Below, piece after piece: positions 45,064 through 53,851 of a DNA stretch of 64,000 nt. Position 1 is the first letter of the stretch. Each line of letters starts with the position of its first letter. A program made the position numbers and the translations under genes. The stretch covers positions 1-64,000 of the forward strand of contig JBEKCD010000007.1 in assembly GCA_050015055.1 (NCBI GenBank), in the 5' to 3' direction. Below the pieces are notes generated by a model. That model saw only the letters and a program-made list of their open reading frames with translations, did no database searches and had not been told where the DNA came from. Source of the stretch: JBEKCD01 sp050015055. Its GTDB lineage: Archaea > Thermoproteota > Bathyarchaeia > Bathyarchaeales > Bathycorpusculaceae.

Positions 45064-45231
45064 GTGACTGCGATAGTCGTCAGAGTCTATCTATCAATTG
45101 AACAGAAGAAGCTTCTCGAAAGAATGTGCAAAACCCTGGGAATCGACGAAAGTGAAGCCCTCCGTGAAGCCTTCATGGACTATGCCAAATCAATAAGCCT
45201 GATAACAGAGAAAGTTCACGGAAAAATCTAG
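45064..45231 (+). CDS. Small RHH (CopG-like) protein
   Basis: 55 aa from GTG 45064. 'VVRVYLSIEQKKLLERMCKT' and 'GIDESEALREAFMDYAKSIS' give strand-helix-helix of the ribbon-helix-helix fold. Divergent from the truncated GNAT with ~30 bp between starts, so it may control both. It overlaps the decayed N-terminal coding sequence of the GNAT on the other strand, suggesting a later arrangement. Confidence 0.6.
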   Translation: MTAIVVRVYLSIEQKKLLERMCKTLGIDESEALREAFMDYAKSISLITEKVHGKI

Positions 45232-45443
45232 ACACCATAGCGCGCACCAAACAGCTTTACGCAAGATACCCTACATTTCAGCGCGCATGAGTGTCCCTAA
45301 ACTTCTTCTTAAGGAACTGGGCCAACATCTGCTCTGACCTCAAACGAGCGCGCGCGAGTTTGAGCTTGCCCTTTGAATAGGAGAGTGTACTCCTCCTCTT
45401 AAACATCAAAAAAGGGAATAATGGAAGGAACACTGTTTACCAC
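45232..45443. other. Spacer with GC tracts
   Basis: Carries TAGCGCGCACC (~45239), AGCGCGCATGAG (~45280) and GCGCGCGCG (45348-45356). No gene seen. Confidence 0.4.
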
Positions 45444-45809
45444 TTATGGAATATTGGCTACTGCACTGAAAGTCCAGTCTCCATTACCACCTACCGTGTA
45501 TGTCACTTCCGCAAAGCCAGTGAGGTTAGTCGTAGCTGGATTTACGTTAAAACTGCCAGGTGCACCGCTAATTGTTGTGTCAAAGAATGTGACGGAAATA
45601 CCTGAAATCGGAGTAGTGCCATTAGTGACCAGTGCATCCAACGTTATGACGCTGCCAGACACACTCTCAGTAAGGGTGACATTATAATTCAGGACTACTT
45701 CTACCGTGTTGCTGGTAACCGTGAACGCAGCATATGCAGCAAGACTTCCTCCAGCTATGCAAAGCAGCAAGGCAACAACCAATAAGCTCTTTTTGGCCAT
45801 TTTCAACAT
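45444..45809 (-). CDS. Small secreted Ig-like protein
   Basis: 121 aa, ATG 45809 with GGAGGTGAG 5 nt upstream. Signal peptide/anchor (~5-28, 'LLVVALLLCIAGGSLAAYA'), then one Ig-like (Big-1 type) domain: 'VEVVLNYNVTLTESVSGSVI', 'TNGTTPISGISVTFFD', 'AEVTYTVGGNGDWTFSAVA'. It lies 35 nt after another secreted beta-sandwich gene and probably shares its transcript. Surface or adhesion role likely. Confidence 0.75.
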   Translation of the reverse strand: MLKMAKKSLLVVALLLCIAGGSLAAYAAFTVTSNTVEVVLNYNVTLTESVSGSVITLDALVTNGTTPISGISVTFFDTTISGAPGSFNVNPATTNLTGFAEVTYTVGGNGDWTFSAVANIP

Positions 45810-45844
45810 TTCTTCTCACCTCCGCCTTTGTCCTTTTCTCCTGT

Positions 45845-46276
45845 TCAGTTCGTAACGTGAACTGCGCGGTCATGAAAATGACTATTATTTCTTATCTTGT
45901 CGTTCACGGTATAGGTTGCGATAAACCAGTAATTGCCGTTGCTCGGTACTGACCAACAGAAAGTCGCTGTACCATCGTGCCCAGTGACGCTGTGGCCGAT
46001 TTCTTTCAGGATGCGGCCAGCAGAAGTGCAGGTGTAAAAGCAGATTAGGGCTCCTGCAACGTCTTCTTTATCATAAGACGTGCGTCCCCTTTCATTTCGT
46101 TCTCCCGTAACCGTAAGACAAGCTGTCAGAGTGATTGCGCTGAAATGCTGTTTTGCACAGAGAGAGAGGCTGTATCGTTTGCCACTGTCAACCGTGGCCT
46201 GCACCAAGAAAGTAGTGCCAAGCACCACCAGAACGATAAGTCCGATTAATATTACCTTCTTATATTCAACTTTCAT
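45845..46276 (-). CDS. Membrane-anchored Ig-like protein
   Basis: 143 aa from ATG 46276 (TTG 46306 is possible). One N-terminal helix ('VILIGLIVLVVLGTTFLVQA'), then a beta-sandwich with several Cys ('ALICFYTCTSAGRILKEIGH', 'DGTATFCWSVPSNGNYWFIA'). The closing strand pattern matches bacterial Ig-like domains. Overall it resembles the downstream neighbour and forms an operon with it. Function unknown. Confidence 0.7.
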   Translation of the reverse strand: MKVEYKKVILIGLIVLVVLGTTFLVQATVDSGKRYSLSLCAKQHFSAITLTACLTVTGERNERGRTSYDKEDVAGALICFYTCTSAGRILKEIGHSVTGHDGTATFCWSVPSNGNYWFIATYTVNDKIRNNSHFHDRAVHVTN

Positions 46277-46348
46277 GAAGCTAATTTTCCGATTTTGAGT
46301 ACTCAAAGTACACTAGTCTCCCTAACGCGCGCTTCCTACTCCTCCCCT

Positions 46349-46606
46349 TCATCGGGCTATCCTGCACGCAGCATACGGATAGAACGGGCAAGCGTCAACT
46401 ATCAACTTCAAGGGCCAGAGCGTGCCAACTTCGGGGGCTGCGTGCAATTCTCTGGTGGGCAGACGCGGGGTTGTTTGATTGCTCCCATAGTGGTTCATGC
46501 TCCAGCCGATCATCCAGACGACGGACAGTATTGGCAGAAGAAGAACCGTGAAGAAGGCACGTGCACATACTCTTAGCCTGTTGGCCAGCGCATTGCGGCA
46601 TATCAT
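46349..46606 (-). CDS. Small single-TM membrane protein, second copy of the type
   Basis: 85 aa, ATG start 33-40 nt downstream of a CCTTTAAATGG box. Arg-rich N-terminus, one helix ('FFTVLLLPILSVVWMIGWSM') and 'NHYGSNQ'. It shares LxLP-x8-GW-x4-G-xxQ with 40792-41007. The promoter is divergent from the winged-helix gene at 46710. Confidence 0.5.
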   Translation of the reverse strand: MICRNALANRLRVCARAFFTVLLLPILSVVWMIGWSMNHYGSNQTTPRLPTRELHAAPEVGTLWPLKLIVDACPFYPYAACRIAR

Positions 46607-46638
46607 GGTTGTTCGCTACTTGCTGTGGCCAAGTTTCC

Positions 46639-46697
46639 ATTTAAAGGTGCAAGAACCGTGAGGTTAGAACCTGCTCGTCCTTCAACCTTTAAATAGG
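46639..46697. promoter_or_regulatory. Divergent promoters with a central palindrome
   Basis: CATTTAAAGG (46639-46648) is the TATA box for the minus-strand membrane gene and CCTTTAAATAGG (46686-46697) for the plus-strand winged-helix gene. Between them lies AACC GTGA GGTT (46654-46665), a candidate operator for that regulator. Confidence 0.5.
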
Positions 46698-46709
46698 TAG
46701 GGGGAAGCT

Positions 46710-47093
46710 GTGACTTTTGTGATAGCGATATTCAGGTTTCTAGAAGACGGCGCCTGGCACAGCCTCAAACACATAGCTTCGAAAACGGGTGTTCCAATCG
46801 AGGATTTGAGCGATTACTGTGCGGCTTTATCCAAGCACGAAGTCGTCGAGTACGATGCCGACTCCCGCAGGGTCAGGATTGGACGCGAATTAATCAATAT
46901 GAAGGCTGCGCTGAGTGCGCATGATCGCGTCGTGGGAAAATGGTCCAGGATGGGAGCCGGAACGGTGATTGTCCCGCCGCAGAAAGGCTTCCAGATCCAA
47001 GGCATCTCTATGCAGAACATGACGGAGCAGGACCTGAAGATAGAGTTCACGTTCAAAGTGAAACCTATCGAAATCGTGATATCAACGGTCTAG
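46710..47093 (+). CDS. Winged-helix regulator
   Basis: 127 aa from GTG 46710; GTG 46719 would fit leaderless transcription better. N-terminal winged helix ('VIAIFRFLEDGAWHSLKHIA', 'LSDYCAALSKHEVVEYDADS'), then a C-terminal beta region ending 'KIEFTFKVKPIEIVISTV'. Divergent from a small membrane gene and convergent (29-nt overlap) with another winged-helix gene. Target unknown; may act on the palindrome in its promoter. Confidence 0.65.
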   Translation: MTFVIAIFRFLEDGAWHSLKHIASKTGVPIEDLSDYCAALSKHEVVEYDADSRRVRIGRELINMKAALSAHDRVVGKWSRMGAGTVIVPPQKGFQIQGISMQNMTEQDLKIEFTFKVKPIEIVISTV

Positions 47094-47394
47094 CCGACGC
47101 TTCATTCTTGCGGCTCAGCTTCTGCATGTTAACAAAGTTGGCCAGAAAACTCTTCCCCTGCTCCGTCGTGCTGTAAACAATCTTCATCTCGTTCCCGTAT
47201 CCTCCGCCGCACACGACGCTCAAAGAAAGGTAGCGCATGCCCAGAAGCATGCTCACGTACTTGTTCAGCCGAGTGAAGTTCAAATTCGCCTTGTAGACAA
47301 CACTTGTCTTGACCGCCCCGTCCAGACAATTCTCTAGGATATCGCAGATGATTTCAACCTCACTTCTTCGATGGGCACCCAACCTGAACACCAT
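47065..47394 (-). CDS. Archaeal winged-helix regulator (HTH_45 type)
   Basis: 109 aa from ATG 47394; upstream TTG 47433 is possible. 'HRRSEVEIICDILENCLDG', 'VVYKANLNFTRLNKYVSMLL', and 'YSTTEQGKSFLANFVNMQKL' match the small one-domain winged-helix proteins abundant in archaea. A CTTTTAATAG box lies ~45 bp upstream. A broken relative is at 61330-61518. Confidence 0.78.
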   Translation of the reverse strand: MVFRLGAHRRSEVEIICDILENCLDGAVKTSVVYKANLNFTRLNKYVSMLLGMRYLSLSVVCGGGYGNEMKIVYSTTEQGKSFLANFVNMQKLSRKNEASARPLISRFR

Positions 47395-47659
47395 TAAATC
47401 TGCCAAAATTATATGCACTACCAGCTGCTCCAAACACTATTAAAAGCTTCGAAACAGTTAAATAAAAGAGAAACAAGGGCAAGAGGGCGCCCTATTTTAA
47501 TCCATGTGTCTTCCCCACTCTCTCGCTTCTGATTCAGCGCTCGCTTTCGCGATTCGTCCCCGCGCGCGCTATACTTCCAGTCACGATATATATGCTGTTT
47601 CAGAATAAGAGCCATATGTAGTAGCAAGAAAGGTGTCTTCAGACATCGAGGAATTTCCC
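47395..47659. other. Intergenic region with promoter and GC tract
   Basis: GCGCGCGC at 47562-47569 and a GATATATATGC TATA box at 47585-47593 that serves the next gene, giving a ~45-nt leader. Confidence 0.5.
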
Positions 47660-49093
47660 ATGATTCACAGAAAGGTCGTATTTCTTCTTCTGCCCGTGAT
47701 ATGCCTATCCATCTTGGGTTTTGTGCGGTTTGAGGCGAAAGCAAGCTCGACTACTATAAGGGTTCCCCAAGACTACCCGACTATACAACAAGCCATAAAT
47801 CATGCCAACCCAGGAGACACAGTGAGCGTATCCGCAGGAACATACTACGAGAGCCTCACCATAGACAAAAACCTGGCGTTGACAGGGGAAAACAGAGAAA
47901 ACACCGTTCTGAACGGAATGGGCGGAGATTATGGTATCCAGGCGATCTCTGTAAACGTTGTCATAACTGGTTTCAAAATTCTGAACGCAACTACCGGAAT
48001 TTACGTAGAGCAAAGCTACGGAAGCATAATCTCTCACAACGATATCACGGCCAGCCAAACTGGAATATGGCTTCACTATTCCAACAGTAGCACGGTTTCA
48101 GACAACGTCGTGCATGACGTTGCGTGGAGTGGAATCGTCTTCTGCGGCGGTTCCAGCGAAAACACGATTACCCTCAATGACGTGACAAACTGTGGAAACG
48201 GGATAGTTCTGAGCGGCGAAGGCAACTCCATCTTCCACAACAACTTTGTCAACAACCAGAACCAAGTCGATTTTATCACATCAAACAATAACAGTTGGGA
48301 TGATGGGAGCAGGGGTAACTACTGGAGCGACTATCTGACGAAGTATCCGAACGCGGCGGAAGTTGACAGCTCAGGTGTCTGGAACACACCTTATGTAATC
48401 GACACGAACAATGTTGACCATTATCCATTGATTTTGGATCCTATAGCGCCAACATACTACACTCTGACCATACAGACAACACCTTGTAGTGGATGGGCAA
48501 CTGATTATGGAACAACAACCCCAAGCGGTGTCAACACTTATCCTAGTGGAAGTATGGTAGAAGTAATAGCACATCCAAGTCCAGGATGGTATTTCGACTC
48601 ATGGATATTAGACAGTGAGTATGATGTTACTACACAAGGAAATACAATCACAATAACAATGAACAGCGACCACGTTCTATGGGCAATATTCAATCCTATA
48701 CAGTCTCCACAGCCACCACCAACACCACCACCAACACCACCGCCAGTAATACCGCCACCACCAACAACTAATGTTACTTTGACCGTGCTAAAGTTCTGCT
48801 TTAAACCAGTAACATACCCATACGGAGACATAAGCCCCGATGTTGGAACATACACAGTGCCAGTAGGAACTAACATGACCTTCACAGCCATCGACAATGC
48901 ACCACCATGGAAGTTCTATTCTTGGAACTTCAATGGGCAAGAAATCTTTGGAAACACTATAACTGTGACCGTAACCACAGACTCTACCCTATATGCTATG
49001 TTCATGTTGTCACCTACATCTCCCCTGCATGCTCATCTGCAGGCTATATCCCCACCGAGACCTTTGGGACAGGGCTACGCCATACCCATATAG
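47660..49093 (+). CDS. Secreted right-handed beta-helix (NosD-like) protein with InlB-type repeats
   Basis: 477 aa from ATG 47660 (GAGGAA 7 nt upstream). Signal peptide (~5-27); parallel beta-helix (~30-270) starting 'IRVPQDYPTIQQAINHANPG' and closing with the NosD-type 'GNYWSDYLTKYPNAAEVDSS' and 'WNTPYVIDTNN'; an InlB-type repeat ('GTTTPSGVNTYPSGSMVEVI'); a Pro-rich linker (PPTPPPTPPPVIPPPP); a second InlB-like repeat. The final ~25 residues look unnatural ('PLHAHLQAISPPRPLGQG'), possibly a frameshifted end. The TAG stop runs straight into a GCGCGC tract. Surface polysaccharide binding or cleavage likely. Confidence 0.85.
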   Translation: MIHRKVVFLLLPVICLSILGFVRFEAKASSTTIRVPQDYPTIQQAINHANPGDTVSVSAGTYYESLTIDKNLALTGENRENTVLNGMGGDYGIQAISVNVVITGFKILNATTGIYVEQSYGSIISHNDITASQTGIWLHYSNSSTVSDNVVHDVAWSGIVFCGGSSENTITLNDVTNCGNGIVLSGEGNSIFHNNFVNNQNQVDFITSNNNSWDDGSRGNYWSDYLTKYPNAAEVDSSGVWNTPYVIDTNNVDHYPLILDPIAPTYYTLTIQTTPCSGWATDYGTTTPSGVNTYPSGSMVEVIAHPSPGWYFDSWILDSEYDVTTQGNTITITMNSDHVLWAIFNPIQSPQPPPTPPPTPPPVIPPPPTTNVTLTVLKFCFKPVTYPYGDISPDVGTYTVPVGTNMTFTAIDNAPPWKFYSWNFNGQEIFGNTITVTVTTDSTLYAMFMLSPTSPLHAHLQAISPPRPLGQGYAIPI

Positions 49094-49297
49094 CGCGCGA
49101 TTCGTATCGGTCTCTCATTAATGCGCGCGCTACTATGTTTGAACTCGATGCACCGATAACTCAACAAGACCTTTATCTCTATTTTTAACCTACGCAACAG
49201 CGTTCCACGCCAAGAATACTGAATTTCAGTCTCTCATCTTTAACGCAAGACTATATATGCATAACAATGTCAGTTTGTATGAGAAAGGTGCTTACAC
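49094..49297. other. Intergenic region with GC tracts and TATA box
   Basis: GCGCGC tracts at 49093-49098 and 49123-49130; CTATATATGC at 49251-49260 is the promoter of the glycosyltransferase gene. Confidence 0.5.
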
Positions 49298-50512
49298 ATG
49301 ACTGGAAATAGTATTCTTTTTCTAAGCTGGCAGGGGGGCTTGGGTCATATTACTAGAGATCTAGCCATCGTGAAGGAACTACACCGTCAAAACCCGAAAA
49401 TAAGAGTATCTTGGATGGCTCATCCTCTTGCGAGCCAGCTAATCCAACAAGCTGGAGAAACACTTCTGCCTGAATCCGAACTTGGCGCCGATTATAATCT
49501 AGTTGGCGCTCAAATCATCAATAACTTCAAACTGGATCTGGTGAAATACTCTAAACTGGGACGGACACCTCAGAATCGCAACATCGACCTGTTCAGACAG
49601 GTAATCGCCAAATATGATTTTGACCTCGTTATCGGAGACGAATCCTATGAGATCGCCAAGGCCCTGTTCAAGGGTCAAATTCAACTGAAACCAAGGATGG
49701 TAATGATTGAAGATTTTGTCGGAGCAGAGGCTATGACGGGAAATCCCCTAGAAAAGATAGGTGTATACCAACGCAACCGCTTTTTTGCCAAGGACCTCCA
49801 TCGAATACCAGCTTCACGTTTAACGCATTTCTTCGTCGGAGAATTGGAAGACATCCCAGACAAAAGATTCGGCTTCTTTCTCCCAAACCGACGTGAATTC
49901 GCTAGGCAACGCTACCAATTCTTAGGGTATATCATCCGCTTCAACCCAGCAGAATATACCGACAAAGCCAAAATCAGGAAGAAACTGGGATATGGAACGC
50001 AGCCTCTAGTCATCTGCGCCACAGGAGGCACATGTGCTGGCAAGGAGATGCTTGAGACATGCGGGAAAGCCTACACCATCCTGAAAAAAGATATGCCTGA
50101 TCTTCATATGGTATTTGTCTGTGGGGAACTCTTCGGGTTGAAACCACCTGAACTCCCACCGGGTGCTGAGGTTCACGTTTTCATACCAGACATTTACGAG
50201 CACTATGCAGCGTGCGACATGGCGGTCGTCGTGGGAGGTGGAACGACGACGGTTGAACTGACTGCTCTACGCCGTCCTTTTGTCTTCTTCCCGCTCGAGA
50301 ACCAATATGACCAACAGCTCTACGTGGCTGAACGTCTCGCACGGCAGGGAGCAGGAATCAAGATGAGATATTTCGAGACAACGCCCGAATCTCTCGCCAA
50401 TACAATACGAACTAACATCGGCAAAGAGGTGGACTGGAAGCCTATCTCCGTTGATGGAGCACAAAAGGCAGCTAGATTAATCAACGGTTTTCTAACATCC
50501 ACAACATACTAG
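49298..50512 (+). CDS. GT-B glycosyltransferase (MurG/UGT-like)
   Basis: 404 aa, ATG start with AGGTG 8 nt upstream. N-terminal Gly-rich opening 'FLSWQGGLGHITRDLAIVKE' and C-terminal sugar-nucleotide domain ('VICATGGTCAGKEMLE', 'FIPDIYEHYAACDMAVVVGG', 'GGGTTTVELTALRRPFVFFP', 'ENQYDQQLYVAERLARQGAG'). The Glu/Gln-rich motif near the end fits the donor-binding loop of MurG-type enzymes. Probably adds a sugar to a lipid or glycan; could act with the flippase at 41759. Confidence 0.85.
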   Translation: MTGNSILFLSWQGGLGHITRDLAIVKELHRQNPKIRVSWMAHPLASQLIQQAGETLLPESELGADYNLVGAQIINNFKLDLVKYSKLGRTPQNRNIDLFRQVIAKYDFDLVIGDESYEIAKALFKGQIQLKPRMVMIEDFVGAEAMTGNPLEKIGVYQRNRFFAKDLHRIPASRLTHFFVGELEDIPDKRFGFFLPNRREFARQRYQFLGYIIRFNPAEYTDKAKIRKKLGYGTQPLVICATGGTCAGKEMLETCGKAYTILKKDMPDLHMVFVCGELFGLKPPELPPGAEVHVFIPDIYEHYAACDMAVVVGGGTTTVELTALRRPFVFFPLENQYDQQLYVAERLARQGAGIKMRYFETTPESLANTIRTNIGKEVDWKPISVDGAQKAARLINGFLTSTTY

Positions 50513-50600
50513 AATCGTTCAAGAGCGCGCGCGACGCTGCGCTCAAACAGAAAAGGGAGACTTCAGTACGAACTGGAGTCTAAGAATGGTAACTCGGCCG

Positions 50601-50993
50601 CTATTTGTTTAGCCAGCCTTTTCCGCCTTTCTTCAATTGTTGCCCGTCGCCGTGTTTGGGCTCGCTCTTCGTTGCCGTTCTTGCCCTGGTGTGAGCCACC
50701 TTCTTGAGTTCTGTTCGAATGAATTTTCCCCAACCGCCCACGGCGGGCTCGGGTGAGCACGCCTTGCCCTGGGCTCTCCAGTACTCAACTATGTCGGGGA
50801 AACTGGGAACCTTCGCCCCTCTGCTTGCAAAGATGACGTGGCCGCGATCAGCGAGGACGAGCGGGTAGTCGTGAGCTGCGACTCCTTCAGCCCTGACCCT
50901 GTCGTCAAACCGTTCGCTCCACAAGTTGTTCCACTCCTCCTTCAATCTTCTTCTGAACTCGTCCCTTTCCGCACGTTTCTCCGCTTCCACCAT
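50601..50993 (-). CDS. Hypothetical charged protein
   Basis: 130 aa with a strong GGAGGAG site 3-4 nt before the ATG. N-terminal helix rich in Arg/Glu ('EKRAERDEFRRRLKEEWNNL'), a compact middle ('DYPLVLADRGHVIFASRGAK', 'FPDIVEYWRAQGKACSPEPA'), and a basic tail. No family recognised. The composition is GC-richer than its neighbours. A GC tract (50525) lies downstream. Confidence 0.55.
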   Translation of the reverse strand: MVEAEKRAERDEFRRRLKEEWNNLWSERFDDRVRAEGVAAHDYPLVLADRGHVIFASRGAKVPSFPDIVEYWRAQGKACSPEPAVGGWGKFIRTELKKVAHTRARTATKSEPKHGDGQQLKKGGKGWLNK

Positions 50994-51171
50994 CGACTCC
51001 TCCGAAATGAGCCGCCAGGATCACGCGGGTTTGTCATTCGACTGCCCACACTCGACGGCCGCAAGTTTTCTTCAAGGACTCAGCAACTAACGGTACAAAC
51101 AGCAATTGACTGTTCCGCGCAGATTTAAGACTTATAGAACTTGCTTATAGAAGATACTTCTAGCGCACGCG

Positions 51172-51423
51172 CTAACCCTGTTTGAATTGTCGCTGTGTTT
51201 CGTTGAGGAAATCGAATCCTATGAGTTGAATCTGGCTTCGACACTTGTTGCATCGTAAGATTACTCTTTCCAAAGAGCCTCCCTCAATCACCGTCTCCAC
51301 AATCGTGTAGACTTTGGCTGTTTCATCATCAGGGGACATCTCGGTGCCGCATTTCGGACACCTGAATTCTCCTCCTCCGCTTATTCTGGTCAAGTCAATC
51401 GTGTGGCACCTGATTCTCTGCAA
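51172..51423 (-). CDS. Small zinc-ribbon protein
   Basis: 83 aa, TTG start. Two CxxC pairs ('FRCPKCGTEMSPDD' and 'ILRCNKCRSQIQLIGFDF') about 32 residues apart form a zinc ribbon. Flanked by a degenerate tract AGCGCACGCGCTA at 51163. Function unknown. Confidence 0.65.
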   Translation of the reverse strand: MQRIRCHTIDLTRISGGGEFRCPKCGTEMSPDDETAKVYTIVETVIEGGSLERVILRCNKCRSQIQLIGFDFLNETQRQFKQG

Positions 51424-51599
51424 CTTCTATCCATCCTACCTTCATGCTTTGTTGCTGTCTTTCTCAAACCGAAATCAGTGTGAAAAAGCCCTCTGAAACG
51501 TGTTTTGAACGGCATAATATATAGGGTTTATGCGTAACTTTCCTCTATAAGATAATATCACAAAGCATCCGATGTTGAAATCGCAAGGGGGTCTTGAAT

Positions 51600-52259
51600 T
51601 TGTTCTTCCTTGGGCACATGGCTTGGGGATACGATTGGGCAGCGATGTCTAGTGGCAAGGGTGGTGGAAAGCTGTTCGTGCCAGCCGTCCTCATGCTGGG
51701 GGTCTTGCCTGACATCGACCTTTTCTTTTCGCGGTTGGGTGTTGTGCATCACACGTTTACGCATTCATTGTTCTTCTGGCTGGTCATATTTGCGCCTTTC
51801 CTGGTGGTTTACCGCCGAAGGTCGATTCCCTATCTTGCGGCTGTGGTTCAGCACTTTGCGTTCGGAGACTTGCTGGTGGGAAAGGTGATGATCCTCTGGC
51901 CTTTCAGCTCGTCATATTTCGGCCTCAACTTCGCCATGGCCTCCGTCCTCGACGTCGCCCTCGAAACAGCCGGTCTGTTACTGGCTGCAGGAATAGTCTA
52001 CTACAACGGAGACCTGAGAAGGCTGCTGTCCGTTGACGCTCGCAACATTCCAATGGTTCTTCCTTTCTTGGCACTGCTGGCATCAATGCTGTTCTTCACA
52101 GTCGACTGGCCCATCATTCCACTAATCGCCAACATCTTTTCCCGTAAACTGCTCACGATCATAGTCCTGGACCACATAATCCTAATCATATTCCTAGCCG
52201 TCTCCACAGCACAAGGGCTGCGCGTGCGTAAGAGCAGGTCGCATGAGCTCGAGATCTGA
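51600..52259 (+). CDS. YdjM/DUF457-type membrane-bound metal-dependent hydrolase
   Basis: 219 aa from TTG 51600, eight nt after GGGGG; an in-frame TTG six bases upstream is too close to it. Conserved residues of the family: 'FFLGHMAWGYDW', 'GVLPDIDLFFSRLG', 'VVHHTFTHSLFFW', 'VVQHFAFGDLLVG'. Five to six membrane helices. Family members are predicted membrane metal hydrolases linked to membrane stress; substrate unknown. Confidence 0.82.
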   Translation: MFFLGHMAWGYDWAAMSSGKGGGKLFVPAVLMLGVLPDIDLFFSRLGVVHHTFTHSLFFWLVIFAPFLVVYRRRSIPYLAAVVQHFAFGDLLVGKVMILWPFSSSYFGLNFAMASVLDVALETAGLLLAAGIVYYNGDLRRLLSVDARNIPMVLPFLALLASMLFFTVDWPIIPLIANIFSRKLLTIIVLDHIILIIFLAVSTAQGLRVRKSRSHELEI

Positions 52260-52357
52260 AGCCTTGCATGGTTCAGCGAATTTTCCACACTTTAGGGCTG
52301 CCTGCTCACCTGCAACTCTGCCTGATTGGCCAGCGCGCGCTTGATGAAAGCGCCTCT

Positions 52358-52981
52358 TCAGGGCGTAATTGTTATGTTCACTTGATCAGAGAACCCCTGG
52401 ATACTGTTCGGGCTGTCGACATGAACATAGTACTGTCCTGTTCCATTGACGGCTTGCCACGTTAACGTTTTCTGAATGGACTGTCTAGGTCCAACTGAGT
52501 TACTGAAGTTAACAAGCTCGTCCAGGAACACGTATTGGTGAGGTATGCTGCCATTAGTCACTGCAATTTCAAGCGTGCTCGATGGACTGTAATATGAGTC
52601 TAAGGCTTTTGCGAAGTAGGCGTTGTTAGTTAATGTTGTGGTGATCGTCACATTTTCGCCAAGCCTGTAAATGATCTTGTCTGTAGTTACCGTGAGACTC
52701 CAGTTGGGAACTGCCGCTAGGATCACAGATATTGGCGAAGCAAACGCTAGGAACACGATAAAAAAGAGGGCTATGAGCTTCTTGAACTTCCTATCTTGAT
52801 AGGATTTTTCCGCTTTCGTCCAGAAAAGGTAGACCCCTATCAAATAAACTGGAGACATATACAAAAGGAGGTAGACAGGCAGATTTGTCAGATCGTTCAT
52901 GAAGGACACGAATGCGATGGACATGTATAAAAAAATGATGAAGACACCTACTAGGACAAAAGTGAGCATAGGGCCTCTCAT
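52358..52981 (-). CDS. Membrane protein with external BsuPI-like domain
   Basis: 207 aa, ATG start. Three N-terminal helices (~5-90), then an external beta-sandwich: 'WSLTVTTDKIIYRLGENVTI', 'STLEIAVTNGSIPHQYVFLD', 'WQAVNGTGQYYVHVDS'. Similar to the BsuPI-like domain of the dockerin protein at 12132. GC tract 52333-52340 lies just past its stop. Confidence 0.7.
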   Translation of the reverse strand: MRGPMLTFVLVGVFIIFLYMSIAFVSFMNDLTNLPVYLLLYMSPVYLIGVYLFWTKAEKSYQDRKFKKLIALFFIVFLAFASPISVILAAVPNWSLTVTTDKIIYRLGENVTITTTLTNNAYFAKALDSYYSPSSTLEIAVTNGSIPHQYVFLDELVNFSNSVGPRQSIQKTLTWQAVNGTGQYYVHVDSPNSIQGFSDQVNITITP

Positions 52982-53169
52982 GCCTTACCGCGCCCTACGT
53001 AACAAATCCGGCACTACAACCTATTAAGATATCGGTTTTAGCAATTATTAGTTTCACCCATAGGTCCCAAGCGCGCGCTCTTTTGAAGCAGCTTTGGATT
53101 TTTCTTTTTCTCACTCAATGCGACTGACTTTTAAGTACGAGACCAACTAAGACGTATTGGGGAGTCTCC

Positions 53170-53334
53170 GTGAAAGATGTTGAATTCATGCTCGTTTCTG
53201 AACTTGTCAAGAACAGTCAAACAAGCGGTGGAGAACTGGCAATGCAAGCGTGTGGCTCCCAGCCAACTGTTTCAAAGATTAGATCCTCGCACCCTACGAG
53301 CGTGGAGAATCTTGAAGAAGAATGGAAACGATGA
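53170..53334 (+). CDS. Short Lrp-like HTH, probably truncated
   Basis: 54 aa, GTG with GGGGAG ~6 nt upstream and TTTTAAG ~40 bp upstream. 'MKDVEFMLVSELVKNSQTSG' and 'SQPTVSKIR' follow the pattern of the N-terminal Lrp/AsnC-type helix-turn-helix of longer archaeal regulators. The end after 'PTVSK' diverges, so it is likely a truncated or decayed copy. Followed 12 nt later by a two-helix membrane protein. Confidence 0.5.
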   Translation: MKDVEFMLVSELVKNSQTSGGELAMQACGSQPTVSKIRSSHPTSVENLEEEWKR

Positions 53335-53346
53335 TCAGGTGTTTGA

Positions 53347-53565
53347 ATGGATCGAAAAACCCTCGCAGAAGCCTACATGGTAGCTGCCCTGTTCCTGATA
53401 GCCTTCGGAATATTGATCGCCCTTTTCGGCGCGTTCTCGCAGGGCTTTTCAGTCACTCCCAGCCAGCCTGATCGGCCTATTGTCACCTTGTTTGGTTGCG
53501 TTCTCGCTGCAGTAGGATTCTCCCTTGTCATTCTAACAATACACAATTACAGAGATGATCTGTGA
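53347..53565 (+). CDS. Small two-TM membrane protein
   Basis: 72 aa, ATG with AGGTG 7 nt upstream. Two helices ('MVAALFLIAFGILIALFGAF' and 'LFGCVLAAVGFSLVILTIHN') separated by a short loop. In operon with the HTH fragment. Directly followed by TAGCGCGCGCG (53571). Confidence 0.55.
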   Translation: MDRKTLAEAYMVAALFLIAFGILIALFGAFSQGFSVTPSQPDRPIVTLFGCVLAAVGFSLVILTIHNYRDDL

Positions 53566-53710
53566 ACCCGTAGCGCGCGCGATATTTTGAATTAGCTTGT
53601 TCATTGGCCAACAAATTCCGAAACTATTTCATAATACTGCACTCGCAGGCGGCTTCAAATGCAAAAGCCTATAAGCAGTTTAACACTACCAACACGAAGG
53701 AGAAGTTCGG

Positions 53711-53851
53711 ATGAAGAATTGGAAGTTGGTTCTAGTCCTGGGCCTTGTCATCGCCGTGCTCGTAGCAGTGCCCGTGATGAGTGCCGCCTATAATCAGAGT
53801 CAGGCTGCCAGAACAATTCATAGCTTTGGCACAATTCTGCCTCATTCATGA
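53711..53851 (+). CDS. 46-aa exported peptide, possibly a truncated secreted protein
   Basis: ATG with GGAGAAG ~6 nt upstream. Clear signal peptide ('WKLVLVLGLVIAVLVAVPVM' then SAA), leaving ~20 residues 'NQSQAARTIHSFGTILPHS'. It looks like the N-terminus of a larger secreted protein that now stops early. A GC tract (53916) follows 65 bp later. Confidence 0.45.
   Translation: MKNWKLVLVLGLVIAVLVAVPVMSAAYNQSQAARTIHSFGTILPHS

Noticed and set aside
50563..50760. Minus-strand open frame overlapping the 50601 gene
   Set aside because: The 50601-50993 frame has a strong ribosome-binding site; this one is in a shifted frame with Arg-rich composition.
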